Shown here one piece after another: positions 1 through 13,120 of a stretch of 64,000 bases of DNA (the first letter of the stretch is position 1; each line of letters starts with the position of its first letter). Source of the stretch: Syncephalis fuscata (Eukaryota; Zoopagomycota; Zoopagomycetes; Zoopagales; Piptocephalidaceae); contig JAHLTZ010000050.1 in assembly GCA_025786725.1 (NCBI GenBank), positions 1 through 64,000 of the forward strand, read 5' to 3'. The notes under the pieces were generated by a model that had not been told where the DNA came from, did no database searches, and saw only the letters and a program-made list of their open reading frames with translations. The position numbers and the translations under genes were made by a program.

Positions 1-260
1 ATAAAAGAGATAGTAGAGTGTAATTGGTATAAAGTGGAGAGTAGTGCGTGTATAGCAGAGAGTAGAGCGTGATGATAATATCGCAGTTGGTTGTGTATAT
101 TTTGCAGGCTATTTATACTTATGATTATGCTGAGATGCTAGTATACTGTAGTATACGATATATACCATTGATGTGTAACATGGACCAATAAAGCAATCTA
201 AACAATGGTTTGAGGTGCGCATGTACCCATAAATCTATGGCATGATAGAATGCTCCCGGT
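1..260 (-). promoter_or_regulatory. promoter and 5' leader of a third microexon-gene copy (gene lies left of window)
   Basis: Read on the minus strand, this stretch matches the bases just upstream of the two microexon genes at 37000 and 62403. It has the same TATAAATA box (110-117), followed by the same leader with repeated CACACTCTACT-like motifs, running off the left edge about 40 nt before the expected ATG. The homology is seen in the sequence. That an intact signal-peptide exon and microexon array follow outside the window is inference. Confidence 0.7.
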
Positions 261-1845
261 CTTGATTTCAATCTGTCCGGCCTTTACTCCAATCTGCTAG
301 TCATTCGCACAAATAATGGAACAACGCTAATAACCCAGTACATATGCGATAAAAATAGATATATTAGTCTGTATTCTTTGTTATACGGTCTAACTATTTG
401 GTAAAACAAGCATATTGTTTAGTTTTGTAAACAAGACAAAGACGTCTTTGTTGCCAGTTCCCTGAATGACTCAGTCCCCAATATCTGCATCATACAAAGT
501 AGTGCACAACAATGATGCAAAAACAGGTTTAATATATTAAACTGGTATTTTTATACAGGTTTTTACTGCTGTACGTAAGTCAGTTGTAGTTTTCAAATTA
601 TAAAGTGTGCTGACTGGTACATGTGCGTATTTCATTCACTACTATGCCCATTGTTATGGGATAGCAATTGTTCTGAATTCACAAATGCATCACATCAAGG
701 TGTATCATGCCACATGTGCAACTACCATCATTCAAATGGCGGCTAATCCAAATTACCTAAAAGCAACTATACAATAAGTACTGTTTGTAGGATAATGCAT
801 CACGACATTTGAGCAATGGAATATTTCAACAAGTCATTTTCGCCATCAGTTTTTAGCTGTAGACTAAATTGCATCGGCTAAACTACACGCGATGCAATAT
901 GCAGACACTGGACTAGACACAATAGAAAGTTCCAATTGAATGTTAGCAATTTCGAGTGCATAATGTCAATGGATCGTATATCAACCGGTAATTATCCAAG
1001 GCCTAAGTGCTGCTTACATTTATGAAAACACTTTTGACAAGTTAAGCAAGATGGAATGTAGAAGAACAAGCCAAAGCAGAAACCAATAGAAAAACAATTA
1101 GCAGCTCAAAGAATTACTGGTTTGACCTATAACAAATCATTATACCTATGCTAAGCTAGACTACGTTTATCAAAAGTTGGCTGTTGCTGATGCAGCTAGA
1201 ACAGCAGTAACGTTAAATTGAGATAACGCACAGAAAACAAAGAGTTGTAGATAAAATTGAATTGACAAGTTTAGTAATTAAATACTTATTATTGTTACTA
1301 TAACTTGTAATTCTGGTTGTTTGTACAGATAAATATTTACAAGCACATTGTACCTTCTTATATACTTACATTTACACGATCATCAACTAAAACAACTAGT
1401 ATAAGGCTTAATCTAATTATTTATCAATGTAAGCAGCTAATATTATACATTATTGCAGCAATTGAAAGACAGATTAATTTCATTTATTGATCATTAATAA
1501 AAGTCGTATAATTGTATATTAAAATAAAACAAAACATTGGATTGAGCGCGTAATATTTACACGATCAAATCATTTTACCTTGACTCTCGCATTTTTTATT
1601 TACTTATTTCATTACTTTTTCTTATTGTTATCTTATCGTTTTATTCAGTAATATATCATACAATAATGTTGAATATAGCAATATAAATAGCATGTGTGTT
1701 TTAACATCAATAAAAACACTATTCAATCTTAGCTTTATTTCTTTTATTTACATCAACACCTGTTCAAATAACCTCAACAGCATGCCGTATATTCTGGCTA
1801 CAACTGTCGCCACAAGATCTTTCTGGTGAAAACACTCAACTATCA

Positions 1846-1944
1846 TTATTGCATACGGTGGAGGCCATTTGCTTGATCAATGGTTGGCAAAGAGTCTGCA
1901 TCTACCAAGTTGATACTAAGAATACGCAAGACAATGGTGAACAT
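1846..1944 (-). pseudogene. small signal-peptide ORF of the cassette, copy A1 (frame-broken)
   Basis: The ORF opens with a hydrophobic stretch ending in V-D-A followed by D-S-L-P, like a secretory signal with its cleavage site. Relative to the longer open copy at 60226-60408, one base is missing shortly after the D-S-L-P segment, so translation ends early. The same missing base occurs in the copy at 33409, so here it is probably a real inherited difference rather than a read error. Function unknown. Confidence 0.3.
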
Positions 1945-2486
1945 CAGAAACGCTAGTCGTCCTACCTTTTTGTCATCATAAATGAGTATCTTACATTGCA
2001 AATATACCCAAAATGCAACAGTAGAAGATTGGAAAATAAAAGAGACCATTCAGACGCAATAATCCACACTGTACGTAGTAATAACAACAATAACTGCGGA
2101 ACAATGTGAAAGTGCAACGATGTGGCTTTTATTAATATTCGATCAATCTTTCTACACATGGTCAACAACAACAACAATGATCAGCCTCAATATTTCAAAG
2201 AAATCAAATGGTATGTTACATTATTTATTTAAATGTTTAAAATAGTAGTTACTAGTAGAAATTTCTGTTACAGTTAATTCTATTCTATGGAAATGGTAAT
2301 GTTATTACATTATGCTGATATTTATTGTGAATGACCATTTAAATACAAATCAACCTAATCAAATTATTACAATGGATTGCGTAAAATGATTTATTGCGCT
2401 GAATGGAATCAAAATAATGCCAATCAAACACTCTTGTTTCTTTCATCATACTTCTACAACACTGGCCGCTATTAGTATAGTTTATT

Positions 2487-3308
2487 ATGCCACGTGAACG
2501 TAAATCTGCGAAATCTCCATCTAACGAGAAGGAATCCTCGGATGGAGGTATGTAATCAGATCTGTTATTCATTAATACAAACATCTTAATAATGATGTAG
2601 AGGTTGTTGCTGTCAACAAGCCAAAGCCGGACGTGATTGTGAATAAGCTTTCACTATCAGAGCTGCGATATGCATCGGATGACGCGGTAAAAGAGGTAAT
2701 CGCGTAGTTGCTATAATGTACTATATAGTGTATTAATAGGTGATGGACTACAATAGTATTTAAATGAGAAGCGCAAATACCAACAAGTGCATCGCCATAC
2801 CGATATAAAGTTACTGTTAGGCTATGCAGCGTGTGCCGTGGCCCTTGGTGATTTTCTTTATGGCTGGAAGAAACCGTTTGAGCAGTTCCGTACAGTGAGC
2901 GCCATTAGTGTTAGCGTGTAAGTAGCCACTAGCCATGATGTCACACCTATTGACCAATGATGGTGCCAATAGATATGTTATTCTAAGCTTGGCCGCCGCT
3001 TTGTATACTTATTTTGTTGAAGATAAAAACATTTATATTGGCAAACGTGGTCATGTAAGTTAATGCTAGATGAATACACCCTATATGGTTATTTATTATT
3101 ATAATTTTAGGAAACGATTCGTATGGACGTGGAAGTCAAGGACGCTAAGCCAATCTATCACGTAAATGTTGTACGAGAACTAACGGATGGCAATGAAGTT
3201 GATCGTCGGGAACGTACACTGGCCAAGCCATTTACCGACTGGTTTGATGTTAATGGATTATTGGTACGCGAGCGATTGGAGCTAGATATCGCTTCATTGC
3301 TAGACTAG
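2487..3308 (+). CDS. SPC2: signal peptidase complex subunit 2 (SPC25/SPCS2 family)
   Basis: Non-catalytic subunit of the ER signal peptidase complex, which removes signal peptides from secretory proteins. Five exons can be read: 2487-2547, 2601-2695, 2757-2917, 2973-3054 and 3111-3308. All introns are GT-AG and keep one frame of 198 residues, close to the family's usual size. Seen in the product: a charged N-terminus, the family-like 'DDAVKEYL' segment, a first membrane helix after 'RHTDIKLLLG', the short 'FLYGWKKPFEQF' turn, a second membrane helix, then a soluble C-terminal domain. No frame breaks. The acceptor of the third exon at 2756 was chosen because the nearer AG at 2739 would give an early stop. 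The start is the first in-frame Met. Confidence 0.85.
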
Positions 3309-3537
3309 TAATAAATATGTTGTTGATGCATAAATGAATATATGTTATTAGATGGGATCTACAGTTACACTTTTGTAATAGTGCTATTGTAGAATAGTGT
3401 TTATACAATAATAGTCTAATGAATGAACACCATGCATTAATAAAGTGTTTAAAAAATAATTTATTATTAAATTTATTTCTATTTTTACTATTATTCATTT
3501 GACCGTCTTTACTGTTAAACCAACCAACTACCCCTCC

Positions 3538-5539
3538 ATGACCATTAGAAGGGCGCGTTCTAGACGCAATCCGCTTATTGTTAAGCGCAATTGGCTACAG
3601 CAACGCATAAGAACATTGAGGAATAACTGCTCGTTTTCCTTTTCAGATGATGTGTTCATCACGCTAATTATCTGTTTGATTACGGGCCGGCGAGGCACAC
3701 TGTTATGTACGCATGAAGATAATATTCCTAGATTACGTCAACAATTAGAACAAGTATGAAGAAAGTAAAAGAATGTTAGTATAATGAAATTAATCATGGT
3801 ATTGCTAGATATGTGCTGGATTATTTGGTCTTTCTGTTATACAATTCGACCAGAACGACTTGTTAATTCACTTGACCCAGCATCGGCTTTTTTCCAACGA
3901 CCAGATACACCGGGAAGTAGTTTACGTGTACGGATGAATTCAAGTTCAGAACTATTATCATTGATACCACAAGCAGACCCATTTGCCCAAGCATTTGGAC
4001 ACCAAGTGAGCACTACTACTAACACTGCTGCTGCTGGTCATAGTACTGGCCATAGTGGTAGTAGTAAGCGGCCAGGTTCACCAGTATCGATTCATACGTT
4101 GTCACAAATGCCTATGGGGCCATTATCAAGTAATAGTACACCGAATCGACGGGCTGAAAAGGGACAGCGACAAGCATCGGGTATGAGTGCAGCCAATACA
4201 GCTAATGCCGCTACTACAATCCTTAGTGGCAATGGTAGTCCGCCTGATGCGCGTCCCTCTATCGATTCTGTATGGCCTAATAGTATTATATTAACGGCAG
4301 AGCCCGATACCATAGAGTCGCCGTTTCCCACTACCACTGCGGTAAATAAATTAAATAAGAAAAGATAGAGCTGGCCTGATTTGATTTGATGGTATTAGAG
4401 ATCGGTAAAGTCGGAACGACTAGCGACGGCCCATCGAGCCGGATCGGTTGTTATTGATCACCGACGCCATTTAACACCTCTATGGAATCAACCAAGTCCT
4501 GAGGGAATGCATCGTGGCTCGGTATCAACGCGTAGAACACGGCGTACCATGATGCATAATGACGATCAAGAAATAAAGCACTCCCACGGCTATAGAGGCC
4601 ATAGCTATCGGCAGAAAAGTGTTCGAGAATCGTTAATGCTAGCGGAGCGGGGCGAGGATCGCCATTTAACGCAAGTGATTATTTTAGAGAATGTAGATAC
4701 GGCTGAACCAGCAGTCATTGGTGTTCTGATGGAGGTAATGATACAGCTAAATGGAATATTTAAACTATACAATACTAAAGTGGTTGGTTTAGCTATTGAC
4801 ATTAGGGAGGGTGCGTGATCGTTATGGTATTCATCCTGTACCGACACCGTTTCTACTTATTTGTATTAGCAGTCGGGATAGATTGGCATCACATCCATTG
4901 CCATCATTTTTAGTAAGTTATTTGTATTAATTGACTGAGTTGGCGTTAATGTAAGCAGCTGGATCAATTTTTACTTAGTTTTACACATGACCTTTCTCCA
5001 ACTGGAACAACACCTACAGCTTCTACTACTAATTTGACGATGCTGAAATCACCATCCATGTCTAGTATGTTATCGATGCGACAAGCACTAGTGCCCTATT
5101 CGGTAGGCTACTAAGCGTAAATCATTAGTAATAACCATTTAACTAATTACTATGAGATTAGGAGATACGCGATTTGGCCGATCATTGTATTAATATGTCT
5201 ATTGGTGCCTCTGTTTCTCGGTATATACGAGATATAGTAGTGGCAATTAGAAATCATCATGCTGTTGAAGCGGGTGTTACGGCCCGCTCTATGCTTGATC
5301 TTGAAACGGTAGTTAGGTAAGTTTAGTGTTATGAAAGGGCTACATTGTACATGCTAATGAAGATGCTATTTAGAGCTTTGGCAACGCTTTATGGTAGGGG
5401 ATTTGTTACGCCAGAATTAGCGATGATTGCTACGGAAAAAGTATTTGCACATCGATTGCGTTTACGTAATAATACACGTTACGAGTCGATAGAAGAAGCA
5501 ATTGCCGATGTATTACGGGCCATTAGACCTCCCGTTTAA
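3538..5539 (+). CDS. Mg-chelatase/MoxR-like AAA+ domain protein of fungi
   Basis: Resembles the uncharacterised fungal 'magnesium chelatase-like' proteins. Readable exons are 3538-3753, 3809-4341, 4399-4734, 4806-4912, 4959-5102, 5162-5316 and 5374-5539. An N-terminal 'SDDVFITLIICLITGRRG' segment is followed by a Ser/Thr/Asn-rich linker (about 3860-4340). Then come a Walker-B-like strand 'VIILENVDTAEPAV' and a C-terminal lid-type segment ('RYIRDIVVAIRNHHAVEAG' and 'FVTPELAMIATEKVF'). The frame slips by one base near 3843-3870 and again at or before the 4734/4806 junction. Both slips are consistent with one missing base. An 'ag' at 3645-3646 after a pyrimidine tract could mark another intron, so the 5' end is uncertain. 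Catalytic ATPase activity is not established. Confidence 0.6.
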
Positions 5540-7415
5540 TTGTATTAATATTATTTTATATTATTTTAATAAAATGATTATTTATTTAATACGCAAAGTA
5601 AAGTGATGTAATTATGTAAGCATTGTATTATATTAGGTATGGGCAGCTGTATACAAGCTCGTATTTATTTAACAAAAAATAAATTTATTATTTTAAACAT
5701 ATCAAGTGTATACGATAGCGACACTGTGTTGTTAAATACTAATTTATCGTATACATGCTTATTCTATTACAATGATATGTAATTTTATTTATTTATTCAA
5801 CTATTTAAACCAACATATTATTATTTCACTTTCTAGAGTATATCGATATTGGTGTATTTATCTATTGATAACATTTTTATAATTTAATCTTTAATGTTAA
5901 ATATCTTGATCGTTTTATTATATTCCCTATTTTTACTAATGATAGGTTTGATGCTATATTAACATCTAAATAAATAATTTTTACTTTCTATACCTAGTAG
6001 ATTGCTTTGTTTGCAATAGTGTTAACTTATGCATTTATAATTGTCATTTTTTACTTGAATGGTGGCAGCACAGTTGTAGCGTACACATGTATTTATGAAT
6101 AAAATGAATAAATTAAAGTTTATGAGCAATGGAGCCAAAACCAAACGGGCAGCAGTTCTAGAAAATGCATATCCAATACATAATAAAATTATATATTTTG
6201 GAATGAATATATGATAAGAAAGTATGAGTAATGTTGTTAAAGTTATAGTGTACATATATCCATAAATAAATGAGCAAGATGCGTTGAGATTTATAACCAA
6301 TAGAGCTAACAACAACTTGACAGCATCATTAAGCAGTGATTATCCATCATGTGGCAGAATGGTATACAATAGAATAAATATAGAATGAAAGAGTGTGAAT
6401 AACGGTGTCGAAGTTATAGTGTGTATAGCGTAATGATTAGAGTGAGTAAAATATATTGAAGCATATAAACAATAGAATGTGTCTAGTATATTGTAGAATG
6501 ATATAGATAGATAGAGTATATATACATACTGAATAATAAAGCTACAATAATGAGTATTTGATGACTGATGTCACTCACCACCCATCATCATGTTCAATAG
6601 ATTGGATGTTATTAAATTTAGTCATTTGACCACCAAGTAAACAATAAATGTGATGATGCAATGATTAAATAAAACTCACCACTTGTCCCCATGTTCAATA
6701 GATTAAATGCGCAGTTCAATTGCGCGAATGTTATTAAATTTAGTCATTTGACCCCCAAATCATGTTAAATTGTCAATAAATAAAGTATAAAATAAATAGT
6801 ATAATAATTTAAAAGGATGCACAACACTTTGCACAATCATTATAGCATAAATAAAGATTAAATGGCATTATCATGATAAATATAATAGACAGTATTTGTA
6901 TATCTTAATTAAATGGTATTGTTTATTAAATAATAAAGAACAAGTCTTGATGTTTCTTACAATCGGTTTCTAAACAATAAAGTGTAATTAATCTACAGGT
7001 ATCTATATTATCAGTTAGCAAGTGGGCCAGTGTTAGAGGCTAATAATGAACAATAAACAGTTTAAACATTTTAACATTGGACACAAAGTATTAAGTGATA
7101 AATGCCATCAAAATACGGTGGACTCCGTTGTTGTATTAAAGGAACAACAAATGGCGGCTGTGCAAAAGCTGTTAATCGCAGATTAACGATGAAAGCAAAA
7201 TAGTAGCGGGGTGCTTGCATTGTCGACAAAAGGCAAAAAATTGCGACGCAAGCGAAGAATGTAAAGCTAAAAAAACTTGAAGAATAAAGCGAAGATTGTA
7301 GCACAAAATGGACAAGCAATGACCAAGAAGGGTCGTGTGTCCGTGAACAAAAGACGAAAAATTAGAAACCAAAACAAAACCGACAACAATCACACATCAA
7401 CAGCCATGGGAGCGC
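5540..7415. other. A+T-rich intergenic region with MITE-like fragments
   Basis: No coding region is supported. The interval 6480-6790 holds the terminal motif of the dispersed MITE-like family described at 44215-44860. Its 'TTCAATAGA...TTATTAAATTTAGTCATTTGA' block appears twice (about 6572-6645 and 6672-6775). The rest is simple A+T-rich sequence. Confidence 0.5.
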
Positions 7416-9781
7416 TTACAATGGTGTAGCTTGTCGGCTGTTTGGGGAGCCCGAGGCAAAGTACATACGTGCAGTGCCATCGTAGACTGGGGACGAGACG
7501 GAGGAAATACTGGAGATTTCCGAGACACTGTCATCGACTTCATCGATGGCTGATGGAACAAACAACCAAGGGGCCTCTGCGCGCGTGGCGTACAAAGCAT
7601 CGAAGGAGCTAGAGTTTCTAAGCACCTTTGAGGCAGATGGACGCGAGTAGCGCTCAGTGGCAGGGCGGATGGTAGAGTTCCATAGCGATTCAGTGCAAGG
7701 GAGAGAAGGCGACGGAGTGGTCGAGGGGGCAAGAGACGAAGCAACGGAGACGGATGGTCGAGACCATACACCTCGTGCTTTTCCCTTGGAAGAGGAGGCT
7801 TTCACAGCTTTAGCATCGGACCGGACGCGAGATTGGGCACCTCGCGATGTTAGTTGCACACTGGTGCTTGGTTCTTCTTGGCTTCTAGCGTATGAAGCGA
7901 CGTTTTGGCGATGGCTAGCGAGCACGGCGCTCATGCTGCGCTCGATCTGGCGCTGAATGGACGGCTGAGGTGGGCGCATTTGGTAGCCAAACGAGTCATC
8001 GCTATCCTGAGATAGAGATGGGGTGGTTAGCGGGGAGGACGTGTCCAGATCGGACGATTCATCGCACGATGTATCGTATGAGGTTGGGCGCATCATATAC
8101 ATGGCATTGCTGGGAAGCTGGGCCATGGACATTTTGCGGCCCATAGCTGGCTTGACGGACACCATGGAGGGCGCGTGGCTGGCAACACTGTGGCGACGAC
8201 GGACTGAGCTGAATCCAGCGGGCATGTATTGAGCCTGCTCGTCACGGCGGACCACGATGGTGCGTGGCTGGCAAACAAAGCGGCGCATATCCCTCTCGTC
8301 GTCGGAAGAGCGAGGGGAAGCGATTGGGGACGCAGCTCCACTGGATACAGGGGAGCGACGAACAACCTTGCGCATGCGGTAGGCATTGAAAGCTGGGATC
8401 GAGTGTTCGACCGAAGCGTTCATGTTGTTTGCTTGTGACTGCTTAATTGGCACAAGATTTGGCATCTGCTCTTCACGTCCCATCATGGTGGAGCGTACAG
8501 GGCGAGAGCGGACATTGTAGACCGTTTACCCTCAGCGTTAGGCGATGGTGGACCAGCAACTCGGACCGATTGGCGGGGCGAGAGCTTGACACGATAACCG
8601 TTTGGTGAGCAGTTGTTTGTGTCGATCATCAAAGGCAAAGACATCTTGCGCTGGTACATGGGACGAGCTGGAGCGGCAGACTGCACCATACCGACGGATC
8701 TTGGTGGGCTGCCAGCTGGAAGCTGGGCTTGTGAGCCACGGCGGACCAAGATGCGCTGAGCTGGAATAGCTGGTAGGTTGACTTCGGTGTAGACAGTGCC
8801 ATTAACGAACATGCTGCCACGGCTGGCCTGAATGCTATTGTTGCGAGGCGACAATGGAGGCGAAGCGGATGAAGCAGCAGCGCTACGGGATGTAATGCTG
8901 TTGCGGCTGACCATGCGCTCGTTGACCAAGGTGTCGTTGCTGTAGGAAGTACTGAAGCTGACCACGCTAGCATGGCTAGGCTTGCGCTGGCGGGGAGCGA
9001 CTGGAGCTTGAGCTGGGGCCGGGACTGGGGCCGCAGCTGGCTCTTGGAAGTCTTGGTACATCTTGCGACGAGTGACAGCACGTTCAGCCTGCAATTGGTT
9101 TTGAAGACTGGCCAATTGTTCGCGCAACTTCTTTTGCTCGCTGATCTGGCGGGAAAGCTCGACCTCCAAATTGCTTTGAAGGCTGGATACCGACACAGAC
9201 TTTGAACGAGAGACCCAGCGGCGGGATGGCACGCTTGAGCTGGCATCAGATTGAGCCGACGAGTCGTCGAATGAGGCCAAAGTGCGCTCGGTTCCGCTGG
9301 TTGGCACGGTGCTGGCGTAGTCGGAGGTTGACACCTCGCTATCCTCGCTATCGTTCTCGTTCTCCTCGTACGATGTTGGGAGCTGAGTTGGGGATGGTGG
9401 AAGAACTGTGGTAAAAGTGGAGTGGCAACGGCGATTGTTGCGGAGGCTGCGTAATTGAGAGGCGTTGCGTCGTAAAGTTAATGATTTAGTAAGTGGTGAT
9501 ACAGATTGGGAGTTATTGGATGCAGTAGTAGTAGTAGTAGTAGATGGATAAGTTAAAACCGACGGGCTCGACATGCGGCGACCGCGGTTGAAGATTGGCT
9601 GGCTTTCGGCGGATGCCACAGAGCGTGGTGTGCTCACACACGACATGCTATCCGAAATAAACGTCTCTCCGGATAGTCGAGCATCCCAATCGATGATTCC
9701 GTTGACACCGGGGGTGCTAGCGGCAAGCGAGTTAAGCACAGCCTTGGTAAATTTAGGCAATAAAACTAAATCTAAAGACAT
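7416..9781 (-). CDS. disordered Ser/Arg-rich protein, paralog 1 of 4
   Basis: The start at 9781 places the shared N-terminal motif ('KFTKAVLNSL') near the N-terminus, as in the paralogs at 13120, 14410 and 15849. The product of about 780 residues is Ser/Pro/Ala-rich. It has many basophilic-kinase-like sites ('GRRMSS', 'QRKMSLP', 'GRKMSMA') and one likely coiled coil ('EVELSRQISEQKKLREQL'). Two ORFs meet at 8483. Either a 59-nt intron (8471-8529, GTAAAC donor, AG acceptor) or one missing base joins them in frame. The same motif type on both sides supports a single gene. G+C content is clearly higher than in the surroundings. No known family recognised; function unknown. Confidence 0.6.
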
Positions 9782-9849
9782 GATGATAATCAAGCTAGTA
9801 GTGATAGAAAAACAGAAAACTCAGAAATATAGTAAACAGATTGGTATAT

Positions 9850-11932
9850 AAGATTTTTGAATGGAATAGTGGCAGTCCAAACACGTAAGTCTATGAGAGA
9901 TGTATAGGAGTTGATTGGCGTACTAAAACAATAATACGACAGGTAGTTTAGAAACACTGGTGTAGACAAAGCGTACAGTATAAGTCAGATATGTGTATAG
10001 AACGTGTATAGAACGTGTATATGGAAGGTGTATATATGAGGTGGAAGGTGTATATGTTTATCGAAGAGGGTGGGGCGTGACAATATAGTGAAATACCAAT
10101 CTGGTAGAAAGAGTGTGTATGTTTAATGATACGACGAAGTTGGGAACGGAACGGCAGTCCAGTTATAAAGCAAAGTGTCCATGGTCGAGACGAAACCTGT
10201 TGACTATAGGCCATCTCCAGAAACGTGGTGACCGTACGACCTGGCACATTGCTTGCATGGTGAATCTGAGCCGAATACACAGCAAACGACAGTTGAAAAG
10301 AGCAGGCAGCATGTGAGCAGTCGTATGGTTTACTCAACAACAACATTTCAGTGGTGTGGCACTGAACATGCTAGGGGGAAAACAGGATCTGACCAGCAAT
10401 TAGTCAACCGCATGCTGAATTGAGCGCGCGGATAACCGGCCACACATGATTTGGCACATGAATCTACAGTAAATTAGTGAAGCCGCTACTCCACATGAAT
10501 GGCATGCGGTACTCTGGCTGGTAGTACAGCAGCTTTTGCTGCCCACCAGTATGATGTCACTAGCAAATTCAGCCCATTCGAAGCATGAATTTCTAATTAA
10601 TATATGATGATGCCGCTGCAGTACATTCCAACGAGCACATGAAATTAATTGAACCGCATGCCAAGGACAAACAATCCAATGATGGTGTAACAGTGACGAT
10701 ATGGCCATAAGCTACTATTGATCAAAAGCATTTTCTTTCCAAATATGCTAGTTGCCAAAGGTAGACTTTGGATAATGTAAATAAGGCTATGGGATTTCAA
10801 TCGTTTGTTTTAGGAAATGTACAATTGCCAAATATGGCAATAATTAATTAACACAATATTAAATAAATTTATTGATCCCAAAATTAGTAATACTAAATGA
10901 TTTTATTAATGGCCAATGTTGTGCTGATAACAATGGTAGATTTGATGGGTATCTATAGTATGAGAAGTGTCATTAGTAACTGATCCGTAAGCACTTTCTA
11001 GACAATGGCTAGCCATCCAGCTTATCGGCGAGTCTAGAATTGATAATCAAATGGTTCAGATAATAGCACAAGTGGTGTTATGCGTGATCAAAATTCACGT
11101 GGTGCTCTATCACCACACTGCATGATTATCAGTGCACATGTAAAGCCGGTATTCGCCCTGAATGCTAGAATCTAGTAACCTTGCCGCGTTAATAACTTTC
11201 AACAAAGTCCTTAATCCAAATTTCCTCTACCTTATACTATAGCAATGTATTTTATAATGCAGCTACATGCTTATTACAGTTTTTAACTATGTATAGCAAA
11301 TAGAAAATAACCTTTATGCAACTTACAAGTATCTTGCATTTTAAAATCAATAACTTAAGAATTACCATGATATAGTAAGACCGTTTACGGCAACACGGCA
11401 CAATCGATATGCATTGTATGCTCGATTCAATATTGTTTTGTTTTATTTTATCTATGTGCGTATAAACTTGAAATACATTTGTAAGTTGAACATATAGGAT
11501 AGCATTACTCAAGCCACAAGATAGTAAGATAGTAATATTTATTTAATTTAAAGCTGAAAAGACACCGCTATTGATCAGTATAGCTGCTTTGCATTACTTT
11601 GCTGCAAATTTCCCTATGTTTCATTATATCTCATGACCTTTACAAGGCAGGATCGGTGAAACTATTGTGGGGTTTAGGAGAAAAAATTACCGGTAATTTC
11701 TTATCAAGACTTGGCTGCTGATCATTAGAAAGCACAAGAGGTACATAGGTGGTTAGGTTATGTTAATCTAGATATGACTATTATAGCAATACTATTATCA
11801 TTGCTGTAATGATGAAGAATGGCAAGACTTACCAACTAAAATCTGTACACTATTTGGCTTAATAAATTAAAATTAAAAATTCTACTTTTATTATTGATGA
11901 ACAAATAATGTATATATAAATTATCGATATTG
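9850..11932. other. intergenic, no feature recognised
   Basis: Only short ORFs without codon or domain support occur. 9960-10080 contains a small GTGTATAGAACGTGTATATGG-like direct repeat. Nothing else is seen. Confidence 0.5.
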
Positions 11933-13120
11933 TTAATGACTTGCTCGGACAGCCCGAGCTCTACGCTGTGTCATGGCAATTCCTCCTGACCGTATTGCAA
12001 ACTGTTCCTCGCCCGACATTGAATGAATTATGTCTGTGAAAAAGGCAGTACGCGGTGTGTTCGGCTCTATTCTTTCCGTGCCGCTCGACATGCTGCTATT
12101 TGCCGAAGATAACGACGACTTTTTTGATGAATGCATCATAAAAGATTCGTAAAATGCACTGGATAGTGGCGATTGGGTCAATTCAAAACACGGTGATAAC
12201 GGAGATTTTAAAGCAGCTAAAAGACTATGCATTCTAATCGGATGGCCATCAGGCCGTGTGTCCTGCTTAAAATGAGTATCCACATGTAAATGATTATTCG
12301 TCTCTAGTTGTTTAGTCGAAAGAGCACCAACTCTATCCATACCAAATACACTTACGCAGCGACGTAGTTTGTTTGGAGTCCATGACTTATTAACATGCTG
12401 TTGTCGCTGTAATTGGTTATATTCAGATAGCTTCTCAAGCTTATCGCTTGACATACCCGAGTCGATTGAATGGCGCTTTCTCAATGTTGGTACTATTGTG
12501 CTAGTTGTATTGTATGCCGAACTATCAAGATCCACATTACGATTGGACCTTTGTGTCGTCAGTTCAGTCTTATGTTGATGTTGCTGTTCAATGCTGCTTG
12601 AGAGTTGCTTAGTGGTTTTAATATCTATAGAAAGACACCGTTTTCCCCGCTGGTTTCGCATTCGCCTTTTGCTTTTAGTTAGCACACTTTCCTGTGACTG
12701 CGACGTGCCCGACCATGGCGCTAACTTTTGCGACTGGACCGGTGTCAGCGTAGAAGCTGATTTCTCAATTGCGCAGTTGTAATTCTGAAATGTTTCAAGC
12801 TCAATTAAAATATATTCAGATTGGTAAATGTGACTGCGACGCATAAGCGACGATGATTGGATATGTGAATCAGCAGCAGAGTTAATGATAGAATGCTGAT
12901 AATGCAAATGGAAAGATGCTTTATCGTTGTCGATCGGACATGTTGCTGACCTTGCCAACGAATAAATAGACTGATCCAGGTTTGAGGGGTGGTTAACTAA
13001 TGAGTACTGTTTTTCACTATTGGCGCTGTCCTTGCTCGGAGAAGCTATGTATTCAGTCAGGGAGTTTTGTGCATTGGATTGGCTATTTAAGATAGCCTGG
13101 GCAAAGGTAGAGAAGAGCAT
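11933..13120 (-). CDS. disordered Ser/Arg-rich protein, paralog 2 of 4
   Basis: Single-exon ORF of 395 residues starting 'MLFSTFAQAILNS', the same N-terminal pattern as the neighbouring paralogs. The rest is low-complexity, Ser/Gln/Thr-rich and predicted disordered by composition. Clusters of basic residues precede serines ('GKRCLS', 'RKRHSIDS', 'LRRCVS'), resembling PKA or CaMK-type phosphosites. No membrane segment or known domain is visible. It lies head-to-head with paralog 3 (1.3 kb apart). Function unknown; lineage-specific expansion is inferred. Confidence 0.6.
   Translation of the reverse strand: MLFSTFAQAILNSQSNAQNSLTEYIASPSKDSANSEKQYSLVNHPSNLDQSIYSLARSATCPIDNDKASFHLHYQHSIINSAADSHIQSSSLMRRSHIYQSEYILIELETFQNYNCAIEKSASTLTPVQSQKLAPWSGTSQSQESVLTKSKRRMRNQRGKRCLSIDIKTTKQLSSSIEQQHQHKTELTTQRSNRNVDLDSSAYNTTSTIVPTLRKRHSIDSGMSSDKLEKLSEYNQLQRQQHVNKSWTPNKLRRCVSVFGMDRVGALSTKQLETNNHLHVDTHFKQDTRPDGHPIRMHSLLAALKSPLSPCFELTQSPLSSAFYESFMMHSSKKSSLSSANSSMSSGTERIEPNTPRTAFFTDIIHSMSGEEQFAIRSGGIAMTQRRARAVRASH

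Larger units (their letters stand above)
1..2424 (-). repeat. dispersed cassette repeat, copy A1 (inverted)
   Basis: The reverse complement aligns nearly end to end with 59850-62402 and with 32930-34726 plus 36164-36999. The match ends near 2424, where unrelated SPC25 upstream sequence begins. The cassette carries a small signal-peptide-like ORF at one end and the microexon-gene promoter at the other. No transposase or terminal repeat was recognised, so it looks like a segmental duplication unit rather than a classical transposon. Confidence 0.75.

Noticed and set aside
7657-9414. Several plus-strand ORFs of 69-99 codons
   Set aside because: They are antisense shadows of the G+C-rich Ser/Arg-rich gene on the minus strand.
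10113-10708. ORFs of 67-132 codons on both strands
   Set aside because: Overlapping, without domain or signal features, in a non-conserved intergenic region.
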